Below are positions 1 to 9,685 of a stretch of DNA of 64,000 nucleotides, one piece after another (position 1 is the stretch's first letter; every line of letters begins with the position of its first letter). A program made the position numbers and the translations under genes. The DNA comes from JAIROC01 sp031553535 (GTDB lineage: Bacteria; Bacteroidota; Bacteroidia; Bacteroidales; WCHB1-69): the NCBI GenBank assembly GCA_031553535.1, contig JAVBLM010000005.1, positions 19,719-83,718 of the forward strand, given 5' to 3'. Below the pieces are notes generated by a model, which was not told where the DNA came from, searched no databases, and was given only the letters and a program-made list of their open reading frames with translations.

Positions 1-1
1 A

Positions 2-889
2 CTGTTCTTAATTACGGACATGTGCTCAATGTATTGCCGTCATTGTACGCGCCGCCGCTTTGCCGGACAAATGGATGCACAATCACCTTCGGAACGGATT
101 CAAAATGCTATTGATTATATTGCCAAAACACCTCAGGTAAGAGACGTATTGCTCTCGGGAGGAGATGCCCTTATGGTGAACGATACGATGTTGGAATCTA
201 TTATTAAACGTCTCCGTGATATCCCGCATGTGGAGATTATCCGTATAGGTACCCGTACCCCGGTGGTTTGTCCTCAACGTATTACCGATGACCTGGTAGA
301 TATGTTGAAAAAATATCACCCTGTCTGGTTGAATACTCACTTCAATCATTCCAAAGAAATAACTCCGGAAGCATCTCAGGCATGTGCTAAACTGGCTAAT
401 GCCGGAATTCCTTTGGGTAATCAGTCGGTATTGCTTCGCGGGGTGAATGATTGTGTACATATAATGAAAAAATTGGTGCATGATTTAGTAAAGATCAGGG
501 TTCGTCCTTATTATATTTATCAATGCGACTTGTCGATGGGGTTGGAGCACTTCCGCACCCCGGTATCCAAAGGCATTGAAATTATTGAAAATCTAAGAGG
601 GCATACTTCCGGATATGCAGTGCCTACTTTTGTGGTAGATGCGCCTGGTGGAGGTGGGAAAACACCGGTTATGCCTACCTATCTTATCTCTCAAAGTTCG
701 GGCAGGGTAGTGCTTCGCAATTTTGAAGGTGTTATTACCACTTATACAGAGCCTAATGATTATGTAAATGAATGTACCTGTGAAGGATGCTCTAATAAGA
801 AAGATGAGGCAGAAGGAGTCGCCGGTTTGTTGAGAGGAGATCAGCTATCTCTGGAACCTGAGAATCTGGCTCGTAAGAGAAGACACTAA
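2..889 (+). CDS. kamA: L-lysine 2,3-aminomutase, 5'-truncated by the window edge
   Basis: Radical SAM, PLP-dependent enzyme converting L-lysine to beta-lysine, the first step of lysine fermentation. The reading frame is open from base 2 through the first ATG at 20, so the N-terminal part lies outside the window. The CxxxCxxC cluster motif (CSMYCRHC) sits right at the edge. The PLP-lysine motif PGGGGK follows around bases 650-665, and a C-terminal CTCEGC matches the interface zinc ligands of characterised KamA. It ends 1 base before the next start codon, so it is cotranscribed with kamB and kamC. Identity is secure; only the N-terminus is unseen. Confidence 0.95.
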   Translation: MFLITDMCSMYCRHCTRRRFAGQMDAQSPSERIQNAIDYIAKTPQVRDVLLSGGDALMVNDTMLESIIKRLRDIPHVEIIRIGTRTPVVCPQRITDDLVDMLKKYHPVWLNTHFNHSKEITPEASQACAKLANAGIPLGNQSVLLRGVNDCVHIMKKLVHDLVKIRVRPYYIYQCDLSMGLEHFRTPVSKGIEIIENLRGHTSGYAVPTFVVDAPGGGGKTPVMPTYLISQSSGRVVLRNFEGVITTYTEPNDYVNECTCEGCSNKKDEAEGVAGLLRGDQLSLEPENLARKRRH

Positions 890-890
890 A

Positions 891-1904
891 ATGCCGTTTA
901 TTGATGACATATTAAATTATAAAAGTGTATCGATTGTGGGTATGGAGAAAAATACCGGCAAGACCGAAACGCTGAATTATGTCATTCGCAGACTTAATCA
1001 ACTTAACAAAAAAGTAGCGGTTACTTCTATTGGTATTGACGGGGAAACTACAGATCAGGTTACCCATACACATAAGCCGGAAATAGAATTATTTGAAGAT
1101 ATGGTATTCGCTACTTCCGAAAAACATTATCATGAAAGGAAGCTTGTGTCTGAAATCCTTGATGTTTCTTCCCAGCAAACGGCGTTGGGAAGGCTTATTA
1201 CAGGCAAGGTAAAAATAGGAGGGAAAATCATTCTTTCCGGGCCAAGTAATACCGGCTGGCTTAAAAAAGTCATTCGAAATATGGATCAATACCATGTTAC
1301 CACTACATTGATAGATGGGGCTTTGTCTCGGCGTAGTTTTGGATCTCCTTCGGTTACCGAGAGCATGATTCTTACTACGGGAGCGGCTTTATCCCCTAAT
1401 ATTCCCGAGTTAGTTAGAAAGACTAAATTTTTGTATTCCCTGATTAATCTACCACAGTATGAAACGCTGTTACAGGATACACTTTTGGAAATAGAAAACG
1501 GCATTTGGAGTATTGATAAGGAAGGGAATCTTCTTAATCTGCATATTCCTTCCACTTTTCTTATCGATCAGTATAAGGAAAGACTTTATTCACATGGGGG
1601 TATTCTTTTTGTTAGCGGTGCGGTAAGTGATAAATTACTTGATACCCTTCGGTTGCAAAAGAATATTGCAGACATAATATTGGTAGTAAAAGACTTTACC
1701 CGTATTTTTGCAAGCCCTGATTCCGTAAATGCTTTTCTTAAAAAGGGAGGAAGAATTAATGTGTTACTAAAAACAAAGCTGATTGCTCTTTGTATCAACC
1801 CTGTTTCTCCGGAGGGCTATGTATTGGATTCCGACAAACTCAAAGAGAGTTTAAGAGAAAGTTTACATATTCCGGTGTATAATATTAAATTCGATCGCAT
1901 ATGA
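891..1904 (+). CDS. kamB: KamB-like P-loop protein of the lysine-fermentation cluster
   Basis: 337-residue protein of unknown biochemical role. A P-loop is visible near the N-terminus (GMEKNTGKT, about residues 17-25), so nucleotide binding is likely. No transmembrane segment or signal peptide is seen. It starts 1 base after kamA stops and overlaps kamC by 4 bases (ATGA), a tight translationally coupled arrangement. In lysine-fermenting clostridia, fusobacteria and Porphyromonas the genes beside kamA and kamDE named kamB and kamC have the same character. That conserved company suggests an accessory role for the aminomutases, for example cofactor loading or reactivation; this is inference. Confidence 0.75.
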   Translation: MPFIDDILNYKSVSIVGMEKNTGKTETLNYVIRRLNQLNKKVAVTSIGIDGETTDQVTHTHKPEIELFEDMVFATSEKHYHERKLVSEILDVSSQQTALGRLITGKVKIGGKIILSGPSNTGWLKKVIRNMDQYHVTTTLIDGALSRRSFGSPSVTESMILTTGAALSPNIPELVRKTKFLYSLINLPQYETLLQDTLLEIENGIWSIDKEGNLLNLHIPSTFLIDQYKERLYSHGGILFVSGAVSDKLLDTLRLQKNIADIILVVKDFTRIFASPDSVNAFLKKGGRINVLLKTKLIALCINPVSPEGYVLDSDKLKESLRESLHIPVYNIKFDRI

Positions 1905-3286
1905 AAACATTCAAAACTTGCCTGCAACATATAAGTGGTTTGAAGTTTATTTATGAAAATCTTCAAATACAATCCTCTATCGGACGAAAACGCTTGTTGC
2001 AACAAACTTTTATAACTGATACTACTTTGATACAACAAGAATTGGATTCAATGGAAGAAAGTATCCGGTTTTTGGAACAGGGAAGCAATAGCCGGATAAT
2101 TGATTCGGTTAATCGGAATTTGGAACAAATTAATGATATTTCTCCCACGATTATACGTCTAGGCCAGAAACAGGTATTAGATGATATCGAACTCTTTGAA
2201 ATCAAAAAGTTTTGTTTACTTTCGCAACAGATTGCAGATTTGTTGAATACTTCCCAGTACAATGTTGTAACCATTGATAATCCGGAAGCGGTTATTAATT
2301 TGTTAGACCCTGAACATACACACATCCCCCATTTCTATATTTACTCGGCTTATGATCCGGAATTGGAAAAATTACGAAAGAAAATCACATCTGCACCTGA
2401 TCCGGAGAAGATGGAAGAATATCGTTGGGAAAGTGTAAAACGGGAAGATATGATCCGTGCAGATATTGCAGAGAAACTATTACCGTATCATAAACTACTG
2501 GAACAGAATCTGGAACAAATGGCCATACTGGATATCTTATGGAGTAAGGCTGAACAGGCTTTGAAATTGGGTTTTTGTAAACCTACGGTTTCTTCCGGTA
2601 AAACTACTTATAAGCAGTTATTTAATCCGGAGATCAAAGAAATATTAAAAGCTTCTTCCAGGGAATTTCAATCTATTGATATTGACCTTTATTCCAGTTC
2701 CTGCCTGATTACGGGGGCTAATATGTCAGGGAAAACGGTTTTGTTGAAAACCATTGCATTATCTCAATATTTGTTTCAATTTGGGTTTTATGTACCGGCA
2801 ACTCAAGCAGCAATTATGCCTGTAGAAGAAATCGCTATCAATATTGGAGACCATCAATCGGAAACGAATGGTTTGTCTTCTTTTGCCGATGAAATCCTGA
2901 AAGTGAATCAAATTATCAGAAAGGTGAAAAAGGGAGAAAAACTATTGGTGCTGATTGATGAACTCGCCCGTACTACCAATCCTGAAGAAGGAAAAGCATT
3001 GGTAAGTGCGTTTATCCGAATCATGTCGGAACACCATGTTATGTCGCTTATTACCACGCATTACAGTGGTATTTTAGTTCCAACCCGCAAACTACGGGTA
3101 AAAGGACTCAAAACCAACCAGCTAACTGTAAATATTACTCCTCGAACCCTAAATGATTTCATGGATTACTCCCTTATAGAAACCCAAGAGGATGATGTTC
3201 CCATGGAAGCCTTGAAAATTGCAGAAATATTTAATGTAGATGAAGAATTTCTGCAACTGGCAAAGAAGATGGTGAAGGGTTTATAA
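1901..3286 (+). CDS. kamC: KamC, MutS-like ABC ATPase
   Basis: 461 residues with a MutS-type core and ATPase but without the mismatch-recognition domain. The C-terminal half carries the Walker A motif (GANMSGKT, about residues 273-280), a Walker B region (LLVLIDELARTT) and the MutS-type ITTHYSG segment. The N-terminal half is helical and resembles the clamp/lever region. Short length and operon position point to a lysine-pathway accessory protein rather than DNA repair. A strong terminator follows directly, closing the kamABC operon. KamDE, which usually follows, lies 20 kb away on the other strand here. Confidence 0.8.
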   Translation: MKTFKTCLQHISGLKFIYENLQIQSSIGRKRLLQQTFITDTTLIQQELDSMEESIRFLEQGSNSRIIDSVNRNLEQINDISPTIIRLGQKQVLDDIELFEIKKFCLLSQQIADLLNTSQYNVVTIDNPEAVINLLDPEHTHIPHFYIYSAYDPELEKLRKKITSAPDPEKMEEYRWESVKREDMIRADIAEKLLPYHKLLEQNLEQMAILDILWSKAEQALKLGFCKPTVSSGKTTYKQLFNPEIKEILKASSREFQSIDIDLYSSSCLITGANMSGKTVLLKTIALSQYLFQFGFYVPATQAAIMPVEEIAINIGDHQSETNGLSSFADEILKVNQIIRKVKKGEKLLVLIDELARTTNPEEGKALVSAFIRIMSEHHVMSLITTHYSGILVPTRKLRVKGLKTNQLTVNITPRTLNDFMDYSLIETQEDDVPMEALKIAEIFNVDEEFLQLAKKMVKGL

Positions 3287-3298
3287 TCAGTTCAATGT

Positions 3299-3319
3299 AA
3301 AGTCCGCAAGGACTTTTTT
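3299..3319 (+). terminator. Rho-independent terminator after kamC
   Basis: A perfect 7-bp stem AAAGTCC/GGACTTT closed by a GCAA tetraloop, followed by a T run, starts 13 bases after the kamC stop codon. Confidence 0.85.
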
Positions 3320-3326
3320 ATCCACT

Positions 3327-3357
3327 TTTGTTTATTTAAATAATTTTTGTACATTTG
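3327..3357 (+). promoter_or_regulatory. Bacteroides-type promoter for the TldD/TldE-like gene
   Basis: TTTG at 3327-3330 (-33 element) and TACATTTG at 3350-3357 (-7 element, consensus TAnnTTTG) are separated by 19 bases, the canonical Bacteroides spacing. Predicted transcription start is near 3364, giving a leader of about 120 bases. Confidence 0.75.
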
Positions 3358-3484
3358 TGGGACGAAATAGTTCATTATTGTAATTTGGAACATATGAAAA
3401 ACAACATGTTCTGTTTCCTGCAATATTATAGATTAAAAAGGCATGTATTTTAACACCTATAATTATTAATTAAACTGAAATATT

Positions 3485-6400
3485 ATGAGAAATTTTTTTG
3501 TATGTGTATGTATCTTCATCTCATATGGGGTATTTGCACAAAACACAGCCAGGGAGGATCAACTCCTGAAAACCATTCAAAATGAATTGAATCGAAATAT
3601 GGAACAGCTAAAAAAACAAGATGTTCCAGTCTACCTGTTAAGTTACCGAGTGGATGATATCCGACAACATAACATGAGTGCTACATTCGGAGCATTGGAC
3701 TATTCAAGAGGAAAATCGGAAAGAATCTTGACAGTTCAGGTACGAGTAGGGGATAATCAGATGGATAATTTTAGAGAGTTGCGTGATGATCAGTCTTTTG
3801 GGGTTACCTTTTCTTCTTCAACAACGCTTTCTTTGGATGATGATTCCAAGTCGATAGCACTTACATTGTGGAGAGAAACAGAAAAACTTTATAAAGAAGC
3901 AGTCAGCCGTTATCGAAAAGTAAAAACAAGCACTTCTTTGGTAGTAGATTCTGAAGATAAAGCTGCTGATTATTCCGATAACACAGCGAATCAATATTAT
4001 GAAAAACCAATCTCTTTTACCGATTTCAACTTCGAGCCTTCACAATGGGAACAACGAATTAAAAAGTACAGTAAATTGTTTGCTGATAAAAAAGAAATTC
4101 ATGAAGGGCAGTCAACCATGCGCTTTTTTATCGAACGAAAATATTATGTAAATAGCGAAGGAACTTCTATTGTTCAGAATTATACCAATTGCCGTTTGTT
4201 TATTACTGCCGAAACACAGGCTGATGATGGGATGAGATTACCTATATTCGAGTCTTATTATGCCCATTCTCCTGAAGGATTGCCAAGTGACAAACAGATG
4301 ATGGAAGATGCGGCAAAAATAGGCAATGTGCTTTTACAAATGCGTAATGCACCTACTGTTGATGCATATACAGGACCTGCAATATTATCTAAAGAAGCTG
4401 CAGGTGTTTTCTTTCACGAAATATTCGGTCACCGGGTGGAAGGATACCGATTGAAAAAAGAATCGGATGCGCAAACATTCAAGAAAAAAGTAGGTGAAAA
4501 TATTCTTAACCCTGAAATATCTGTTGTCTTTGACCCTACAATAAAAGAATACAAAGGCAGTTTGCTCAATGGAAGTTATATGTATGATGATGAAGGAGCA
4601 AAAGGAGAAAAAGTAATCGTAGTAGAAAACGGGGTATTGAAAAATTTTCTAATGACCCGTACGCCTATTAATAACTTCCCGAAATCTAATGGACACGCCC
4701 GTGCACAAGCGGGAAAACAGCCTGTTTCCAGACAATCAAATTTGATTGTAGAAACTTCAAAACCATATACCGATGCCCAACTGCGGCAAATGTTGATTGA
4801 TGAAATCAAGAAACAGGGGAAACCCTATGGATATTGGTTTGAAAAAGTACAGGGAGGGTTTACGATGACGGGTCGCTATATGCCTAATTCATTCAATGTT
4901 ACACCAATTGAAGTTTATAGGGTTTATGCAGATGGACGACCGGACGAATTGGTACGCGGTGTTGACTTGGTGGGTACGCCCTTAGCCATGTTTTCCAAGA
5001 TTGAAGCTGTCGGTGATGCGCCGGGGAATTTTGCAGGCACCTGCGGAGCTGAATCTGGTTGGGTGCAAGCAGGCTGCTGTTCCCCGGCTCTCCTTATTTC
5101 GCAAATTGAAACACAACGAAAAGATAAAAACCAATACCGTGCTCCTGTTTTGGAAAGACCCTATTCTCAAAACGCTGAGAAAGCAAATGATTTCTCAACA
5201 GTTGCTTTCAAGGCTATGGAAGACGAGCTCAAACTCAATATGGCACAACTAAAAATTGACAATCTACATCCCCTTTATTATATAAGTTACTTGGTAACGG
5301 ATGGTAATACCTATAATGTAGAAGCTTCTTTGGGAGGGATTACTAATTCTAGCATTTTACCTTACAGGACGCAGGAAACAACCGTATTGGTAGGAGATAA
5401 TCAACGCAATAACCTTAATTACAGTATAGGACAAAATAGCTATTATTATTCTGGTAATAGTATCGACTTGCCTATTGCCAATGAAGATGATTATAACTCC
5501 ATTCGCAGCAGTTTATGGATATCTACCGATCAGCAATACAAAGAGGCTGCAAAACAATTGGAAGAAAAAAACACAACCATTGGAGAGCAGAATATTCCCC
5601 AAGAGGATATTGAGCTTCCTGACTTTTCATCTATACCTGTGCAAACGAAGATTATTGATTCTCCGAGGGAAAATGTAAATAGTATTAATTTGGAGAATAT
5701 GGCAAAAGAGCTTTCTTTGGTTTTTGCAGATTATCCGAACTTTACGGAATCATCGATAGATATTACCGTCAATCAAACAGATGCTTTATATCTTAACAGC
5801 GAAGGTGTAAAATATAAATCACCTGCATCTATCCTGACGATCATAGCTTATGCCTCTACTGTTACCAATGACGGAGAATCTATTGCCGACAAAATAACGA
5901 TTTATTCCAACTCTTTTGCACAACTTCCTGATATGCAAACTTTAAAAGGAAATATAAAATCAATGGCCTCACTTTTAGATCAATTGCGTATTGCCCCTGT
6001 GTTGAGCAATGATGAATTATTTAAAGGTGCTATTATGTTTGAACAAGACGCAGTAGGATATCTTGTATCCCAATCGTTTTTTGAAACAACTGGCGGACTA
6101 TGCGCTAAACGTAAAAAAATCGAGAAAGAAAGTTCTGCTATTCCGTATTTTACATTTATGAGCGGAAGTGCGGCAAATGAGAATAAACTGGAAAATCAAA
6201 TAGGGAAAACTGTTATTTCGAAAGATTTATCTATTATTGCTATGGACAGAACAAAAACCTATAATAACATTCCTTTAATAGGATATTATGAGATTGATGC
6301 CGAAGGAGTCAATAGCAGTGAGTATTTTCCTTTGATTGAAAATGGAGTAATGAAAAATTTACTGAATGACCGTATCCCGACCCAAAAATTCCGCCAATCG

Positions 6401-6964
6401 AATGGGCATAAACGATTATCTACTTCAGCATACAATGTAAATACGTCCATCGCTCCGGGAGTAATCGAAATGACAAGCAAAAAAGCCACATCTAAAGATA
6501 AGATGAAAAAACAATTGATAGCGTTAGGAAAGAAAGAAAAAGCCGAATATGTTTATATCATCCGGAAAATAGATGCCAACTTTTCTCTGGATAATATGGT
6601 TGCTAACATTACCAGGATGGTATCAGGAGACAAAAGTATAAAACCATTGTATGTTTATCGTGTTTCCGTTAATGATGGAAGCGAAACATTGGTTCGCATG
6701 GCAACTCTTTCTAATATAACCCTTGAATCGTTTAAAGATGTTGTTGCCGTATCAAATCAACAGCAAGTATATAATACGTTATTGCAAGGAGATAGTGGTG
6801 GAATGATGGGTTTCTTTTTCCGCTTTGATTCCAAAAATGGTATTCCTGCCAGCTTTATTGTTCCGGATGCTATTATTCTCAATGGACTTGAATTGAAGAA
6901 AGACAGAAGTATCATTTTAAATAAAAAACCGGTAACACCAAATCCTTTGTTGGTAGAAGAATAA
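3485..6964 (+). CDS. Secreted double-length TldD/PmbA (TldE)-like metalloprotease
   Basis: 1159 residues with an N-terminal signal peptide (residues 1-19, ending VFAQ). The first half looks like TldD: a HExxxH zinc motif (HEIFGH, about residues 311-316) followed by HRVEGY. The second half, from about residue 570, repeats the overall fold (MEDELKLNMAQLK matches the start of half one), but its equivalent of the zinc motif is degenerate (about residues 855-875). That is the pattern of the TldE/PmbA partner. A normally two-gene heterodimeric peptidase is thus apparently encoded as one exported polypeptide. Substrate unknown. Monocistronic, with its own promoter and terminator. Confidence 0.85.
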   Translation: MRNFFVCVCIFISYGVFAQNTAREDQLLKTIQNELNRNMEQLKKQDVPVYLLSYRVDDIRQHNMSATFGALDYSRGKSERILTVQVRVGDNQMDNFRELRDDQSFGVTFSSSTTLSLDDDSKSIALTLWRETEKLYKEAVSRYRKVKTSTSLVVDSEDKAADYSDNTANQYYEKPISFTDFNFEPSQWEQRIKKYSKLFADKKEIHEGQSTMRFFIERKYYVNSEGTSIVQNYTNCRLFITAETQADDGMRLPIFESYYAHSPEGLPSDKQMMEDAAKIGNVLLQMRNAPTVDAYTGPAILSKEAAGVFFHEIFGHRVEGYRLKKESDAQTFKKKVGENILNPEISVVFDPTIKEYKGSLLNGSYMYDDEGAKGEKVIVVENGVLKNFLMTRTPINNFPKSNGHARAQAGKQPVSRQSNLIVETSKPYTDAQLRQMLIDEIKKQGKPYGYWFEKVQGGFTMTGRYMPNSFNVTPIEVYRVYADGRPDELVRGVDLVGTPLAMFSKIEAVGDAPGNFAGTCGAESGWVQAGCCSPALLISQIETQRKDKNQYRAPVLERPYSQNAEKANDFSTVAFKAMEDELKLNMAQLKIDNLHPLYYISYLVTDGNTYNVEASLGGITNSSILPYRTQETTVLVGDNQRNNLNYSIGQNSYYYSGNSIDLPIANEDDYNSIRSSLWISTDQQYKEAAKQLEEKNTTIGEQNIPQEDIELPDFSSIPVQTKIIDSPRENVNSINLENMAKELSLVFADYPNFTESSIDITVNQTDALYLNSEGVKYKSPASILTIIAYASTVTNDGESIADKITIYSNSFAQLPDMQTLKGNIKSMASLLDQLRIAPVLSNDELFKGAIMFEQDAVGYLVSQSFFETTGGLCAKRKKIEKESSAIPYFTFMSGSAANENKLENQIGKTVISKDLSIIAMDRTKTYNNIPLIGYYEIDAEGVNSSEYFPLIENGVMKNLLNDRIPTQKFRQSNGHKRLSTSAYNVNTSIAPGVIEMTSKKATSKDKMKKQLIALGKKEKAEYVYIIRKIDANFSLDNMVANITRMVSGDKSIKPLYVYRVSVNDGSETLVRMATLSNITLESFKDVVAVSNQQQVYNTLLQGDSGGMMGFFFRFDSKNGIPASFIVPDAIILNGLELKKDRSIILNKKPVTPNPLLVEE

Positions 6965-6972
6965 AGAATAGA

Positions 6973-7020
6973 AAAGAGCATCTTTTTGTTTTAGAAAACA
7001 GGAAGATGCTCTTTCTTTTA
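6973..7020 (+). terminator. Rho-independent terminator after the TldD/TldE-like gene
   Basis: Perfect 12-bp stem AAAGAGCATCTT (6973-6984) and AAGATGCTCTTT (7003-7014), followed by a T-rich tail, 8 bases after the stop codon. Confidence 0.85.
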
Positions 7021-7113
7021 TTTAAAAGAATAGGTAAGATTTACTTCAAAATATCAGAAGATTGTCGTGGATATTGAATATATCCGAAGGGAGAATTTCA
7101 TGGGATTTTATAA

Positions 7114-8607
7114 TTATTGTTTCGTTTTTAACTCTTCATATGCTCGGTAATCGGCAAGATTCCATTCCAGGAAAGACCGTTTCTTATAATTCCGGAGGAA
7201 ATTGCTTCTTCGTTTTTCCATTTTGTCATAGTATTGATTATAATCCCAATAATAAGTATGATCTATATTAAAAGGAATAGCTTTCCTTTGTATCTCATCT
7301 ATTTTTTGTAATTCATCCAGCGATTTAACTGTAAATGGAAGGGAAGAATCATTCAACTGTGCCATAAAACGGTATTCGATAAAAGAACGATTGCAGTGTT
7401 TGAAGTTATATTTGGCAATAATCACATCCCAGTTGAAAAGCGAAGATACAAACAGCACCAAAAGTAATGAAAGTCCGTTGATACGTAATAAAAAATATGA
7501 ACTTTTCACTTTTATTATTTTAAAGATAATACTTATCAAACCAATGGCAACCAAAGTTAAAAAGAAAATTACTGCAATCCGTTTGTATGCCAATCCGAAA
7601 TAATTAATATACCAATAATTACGTATGATAACGGAAATCGTCATAACAAGATTTTGAAATATCCAAGCACTGGTAAGTGTTTTAAGTGTTTTGTTTTTTG
7701 AATAGAAGTTCAAATTTCCATGGAAAAAATAAAGGGCAATTGCTGCTGAAATTATGACAGAAAATACCAGTACCCATGTTCCCTGATGAACAAACTCTTT
7801 TAACATATCGCCTTCCCATGAGAAGTTGAACCAAATAGTTGTAATATCCAAATAATTAAAAAACAGTATTAATAAATTGAGCAAACTCAAAAGCACTATT
7901 CCTGCTTTGTTTTGCATGGATAGACCGTCTTTTTTGAAAGGATAAAAGTGGCGTTTTCTTTGACGTATAAGATTATCGGAAGATGAAATATCGTTTTGAT
8001 AGATAGATGTGGGAACCGTTTTTGCCAGTAATACATTGGCAACGATAACCCCTAAAATAAAAAACAAAATAATGGAAATGTTCAGTTTGCCTAAGAATTC
8101 GAAAAAAGGAAGGAACCTATTATAAAAGACAGAACTGGATGAAACATATAAAACAAAGAAAAATAAAAAGATAAGAGCGGGAAAGATAACAAAATACAAT
8201 AATTTCCGCATTGATCTGCCACCTGTGGTATTACTATCTTCTTGCCCTTTCTGAAATACCCGAGCCTGTGCAAGGAAGCTTCGGATAATTGTTTCTATTC
8301 CAAGATGTAAAAACGACTTGCTGCCTTGAAAATTTAAAGCCGTTGCCAAAGCAAACAAGAGGATAAAATTAATAAAAATAACCCAAGATGTGCTAATAAG
8401 CATAGTGAAAATTGCAGTTGTGGCGGTAGAAACTAACAGTAAAACGGTAAAGAAATTAAACTTTACCGGCCGGTTGAAATAAATCATTACCGGGATAAGA
8501 ATAACTTCAAATAACAATAAGTTTATCCCGATTGACTTTTTGTAGAATAAAACAGTAAAGAGCAGAGCCGTTAGCAGGGCAAAGACTATAAATTGGATTT
8601 TTCTCAT
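7114..8607 (-). CDS. Multispanning membrane protein, DUF4153/DUF4173-like
   Basis: 497 residues with about ten to twelve hydrophobic segments spread over residues 1-400, then a soluble C-terminal tail of about 100 residues rich in aromatic and basic residues. The conserved-looking stretch after the last membrane segment (NWDVIIAKYNF, about residue 395) resembles DUF4153/DUF4173 proteins of Bacteroidetes. Function unknown; no catalytic motif is seen. It stands alone between the TldD-like gene (convergent) and the OmpA-family gene. Confidence 0.7.
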   Translation of the reverse strand: MRKIQFIVFALLTALLFTVLFYKKSIGINLLLFEVILIPVMIYFNRPVKFNFFTVLLLVSTATTAIFTMLISTSWVIFINFILLFALATALNFQGSKSFLHLGIETIIRSFLAQARVFQKGQEDSNTTGGRSMRKLLYFVIFPALIFLFFFVLYVSSSSVFYNRFLPFFEFLGKLNISIILFFILGVIVANVLLAKTVPTSIYQNDISSSDNLIRQRKRHFYPFKKDGLSMQNKAGIVLLSLLNLLILFFNYLDITTIWFNFSWEGDMLKEFVHQGTWVLVFSVIISAAIALYFFHGNLNFYSKNKTLKTLTSAWIFQNLVMTISVIIRNYWYINYFGLAYKRIAVIFFLTLVAIGLISIIFKIIKVKSSYFLLRINGLSLLLVLFVSSLFNWDVIIAKYNFKHCNRSFIEYRFMAQLNDSSLPFTVKSLDELQKIDEIQRKAIPFNIDHTYYWDYNQYYDKMEKRRSNFLRNYKKRSFLEWNLADYRAYEELKTKQ

Positions 8608-8707
8608 AAGAAGTAAAATTATGTTTTTTATGGAACGGAATAATTATTTAAAATATTGCTATAATCCATGCCCGTTAAAAGTTTTTCCCTTTTTATTCCT
8701 TTAATTT

Positions 8708-8818
8708 CAACAAGCAAAAAGCGACAAGGGTAAAACCGATAAAAAAATAGATAAACTTTAGCCACTAACAACTGTTGCTGTAACTTCCTGTAACTTGTAT
8801 GACTTCCCGTAACTTCTA
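8708..8818. repeat. Partial copy of the dispersed 210-250 bp element
   Basis: Holds the core (GGTAAAACCGATAAA with a following ATAGATAAA) and the right end (AACTTCCTGTAACTT ... CGTAACTTCT) of the element seen complete at 39302-39550. It abuts the stop codon of the OmpA-family gene. The left inverted repeat is not visible. Confidence 0.65.
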
Positions 8819-8820
8819 TT

Positions 8821-9531
8821 TTAGTTATGTTCTTTTGTGATTTTGACTTCCGTACGCCGGTTACGCTGACGGCCTTCCGGGTTATCCGATCCGTCGGGAT
8901 GAGTATTGTAATCAACGGGCATAGAAGCACCATAACCTTTTGCTGTAATTCTGGAGGCGCTTATTCCTTTTGAGACCAGATACTTCTTGACACTTTCGGC
9001 ACGGGCTTGCGATAATTTCAGGTTTGCCTCATCGGAACCGATATTATCCGTATGGCCGCCTATTTCTATCTCCATTCTGCTTTTTAGCTTCATCACTTCA
9101 ACAAGATCGTTCAGCGCTTTATACGAACTGGAACGTAATGACGCCTTTCCATAATCGAATTCTACATTTTCCAATACAAAGACCTTCGCCGGTTGATACG
9201 TTATCTTTACATTCATTGTATATAACTTTCTTTCCGCAGGGACAGCAAATTCACTGTAATCCACTTCTTCTGTGAAACTCCTGTACTTTATCTTGTAGGT
9301 ATCGCCAATGGGAAGTAGGATGGAAAACTTACCGTCTTTATCCGTATGGGATTTAAATATCTCCTTGCTGCTTTTTCCTAAAAAGGAAACTATTTCCCCT
9401 TCAAAGGGAACATTATTATCATCAGTTACCAGTACATTTATCAATGCTTTCGTTTCTGTGGGTTCCAATGTTTGCGAAAAGACACAGGAAGCAGATAGTA
9501 ATAAGATACTTAAAACAAATCCGTTTTTCAT
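8821..9531 (-). CDS. OmpA-family outer-membrane/peptidoglycan-linking protein
   Basis: 236 residues. A signal peptide (residues 1-20, ending VFSQ) is followed by a carboxypeptidase-regulatory-like beta domain (about 28-95) and an OmpA C-terminal peptidoglycan-binding domain (about 115-235). Diagnostic motifs are FDYGKASL, GGHTDN and NRRTEV. It should anchor the outer membrane to the cell wall. No porin barrel precedes the OmpA domain, so it is a periplasmic linker type. A dispersed-repeat copy lies immediately after its stop codon. Confidence 0.88.
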   Translation of the reverse strand: MKNGFVLSILLLSASCVFSQTLEPTETKALINVLVTDDNNVPFEGEIVSFLGKSSKEIFKSHTDKDGKFSILLPIGDTYKIKYRSFTEEVDYSEFAVPAERKLYTMNVKITYQPAKVFVLENVEFDYGKASLRSSSYKALNDLVEVMKLKSRMEIEIGGHTDNIGSDEANLKLSQARAESVKKYLVSKGISASRITAKGYGASMPVDYNTHPDGSDNPEGRQRNRRTEVKITKEHN

Positions 9532-9685
9532 ATATCAAGATTATTATAATTATCAGCAAAAATACATATTATTCTTCTGCAATCAATCTGTTTTTAATGA
9601 GATTTTTCGGTCATGGATTAAATTGGCGGATTAAGCAGTTTTACACCGTTCATGTGAACGGTTCTCGTTGTTTTTTTAAGGAAGG

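Noticed and set aside
1901..3286. DNA mismatch repair MutS
   Set aside because: At 461 residues it lacks the mismatch-recognition and connector domains, and it sits in the kam operon.
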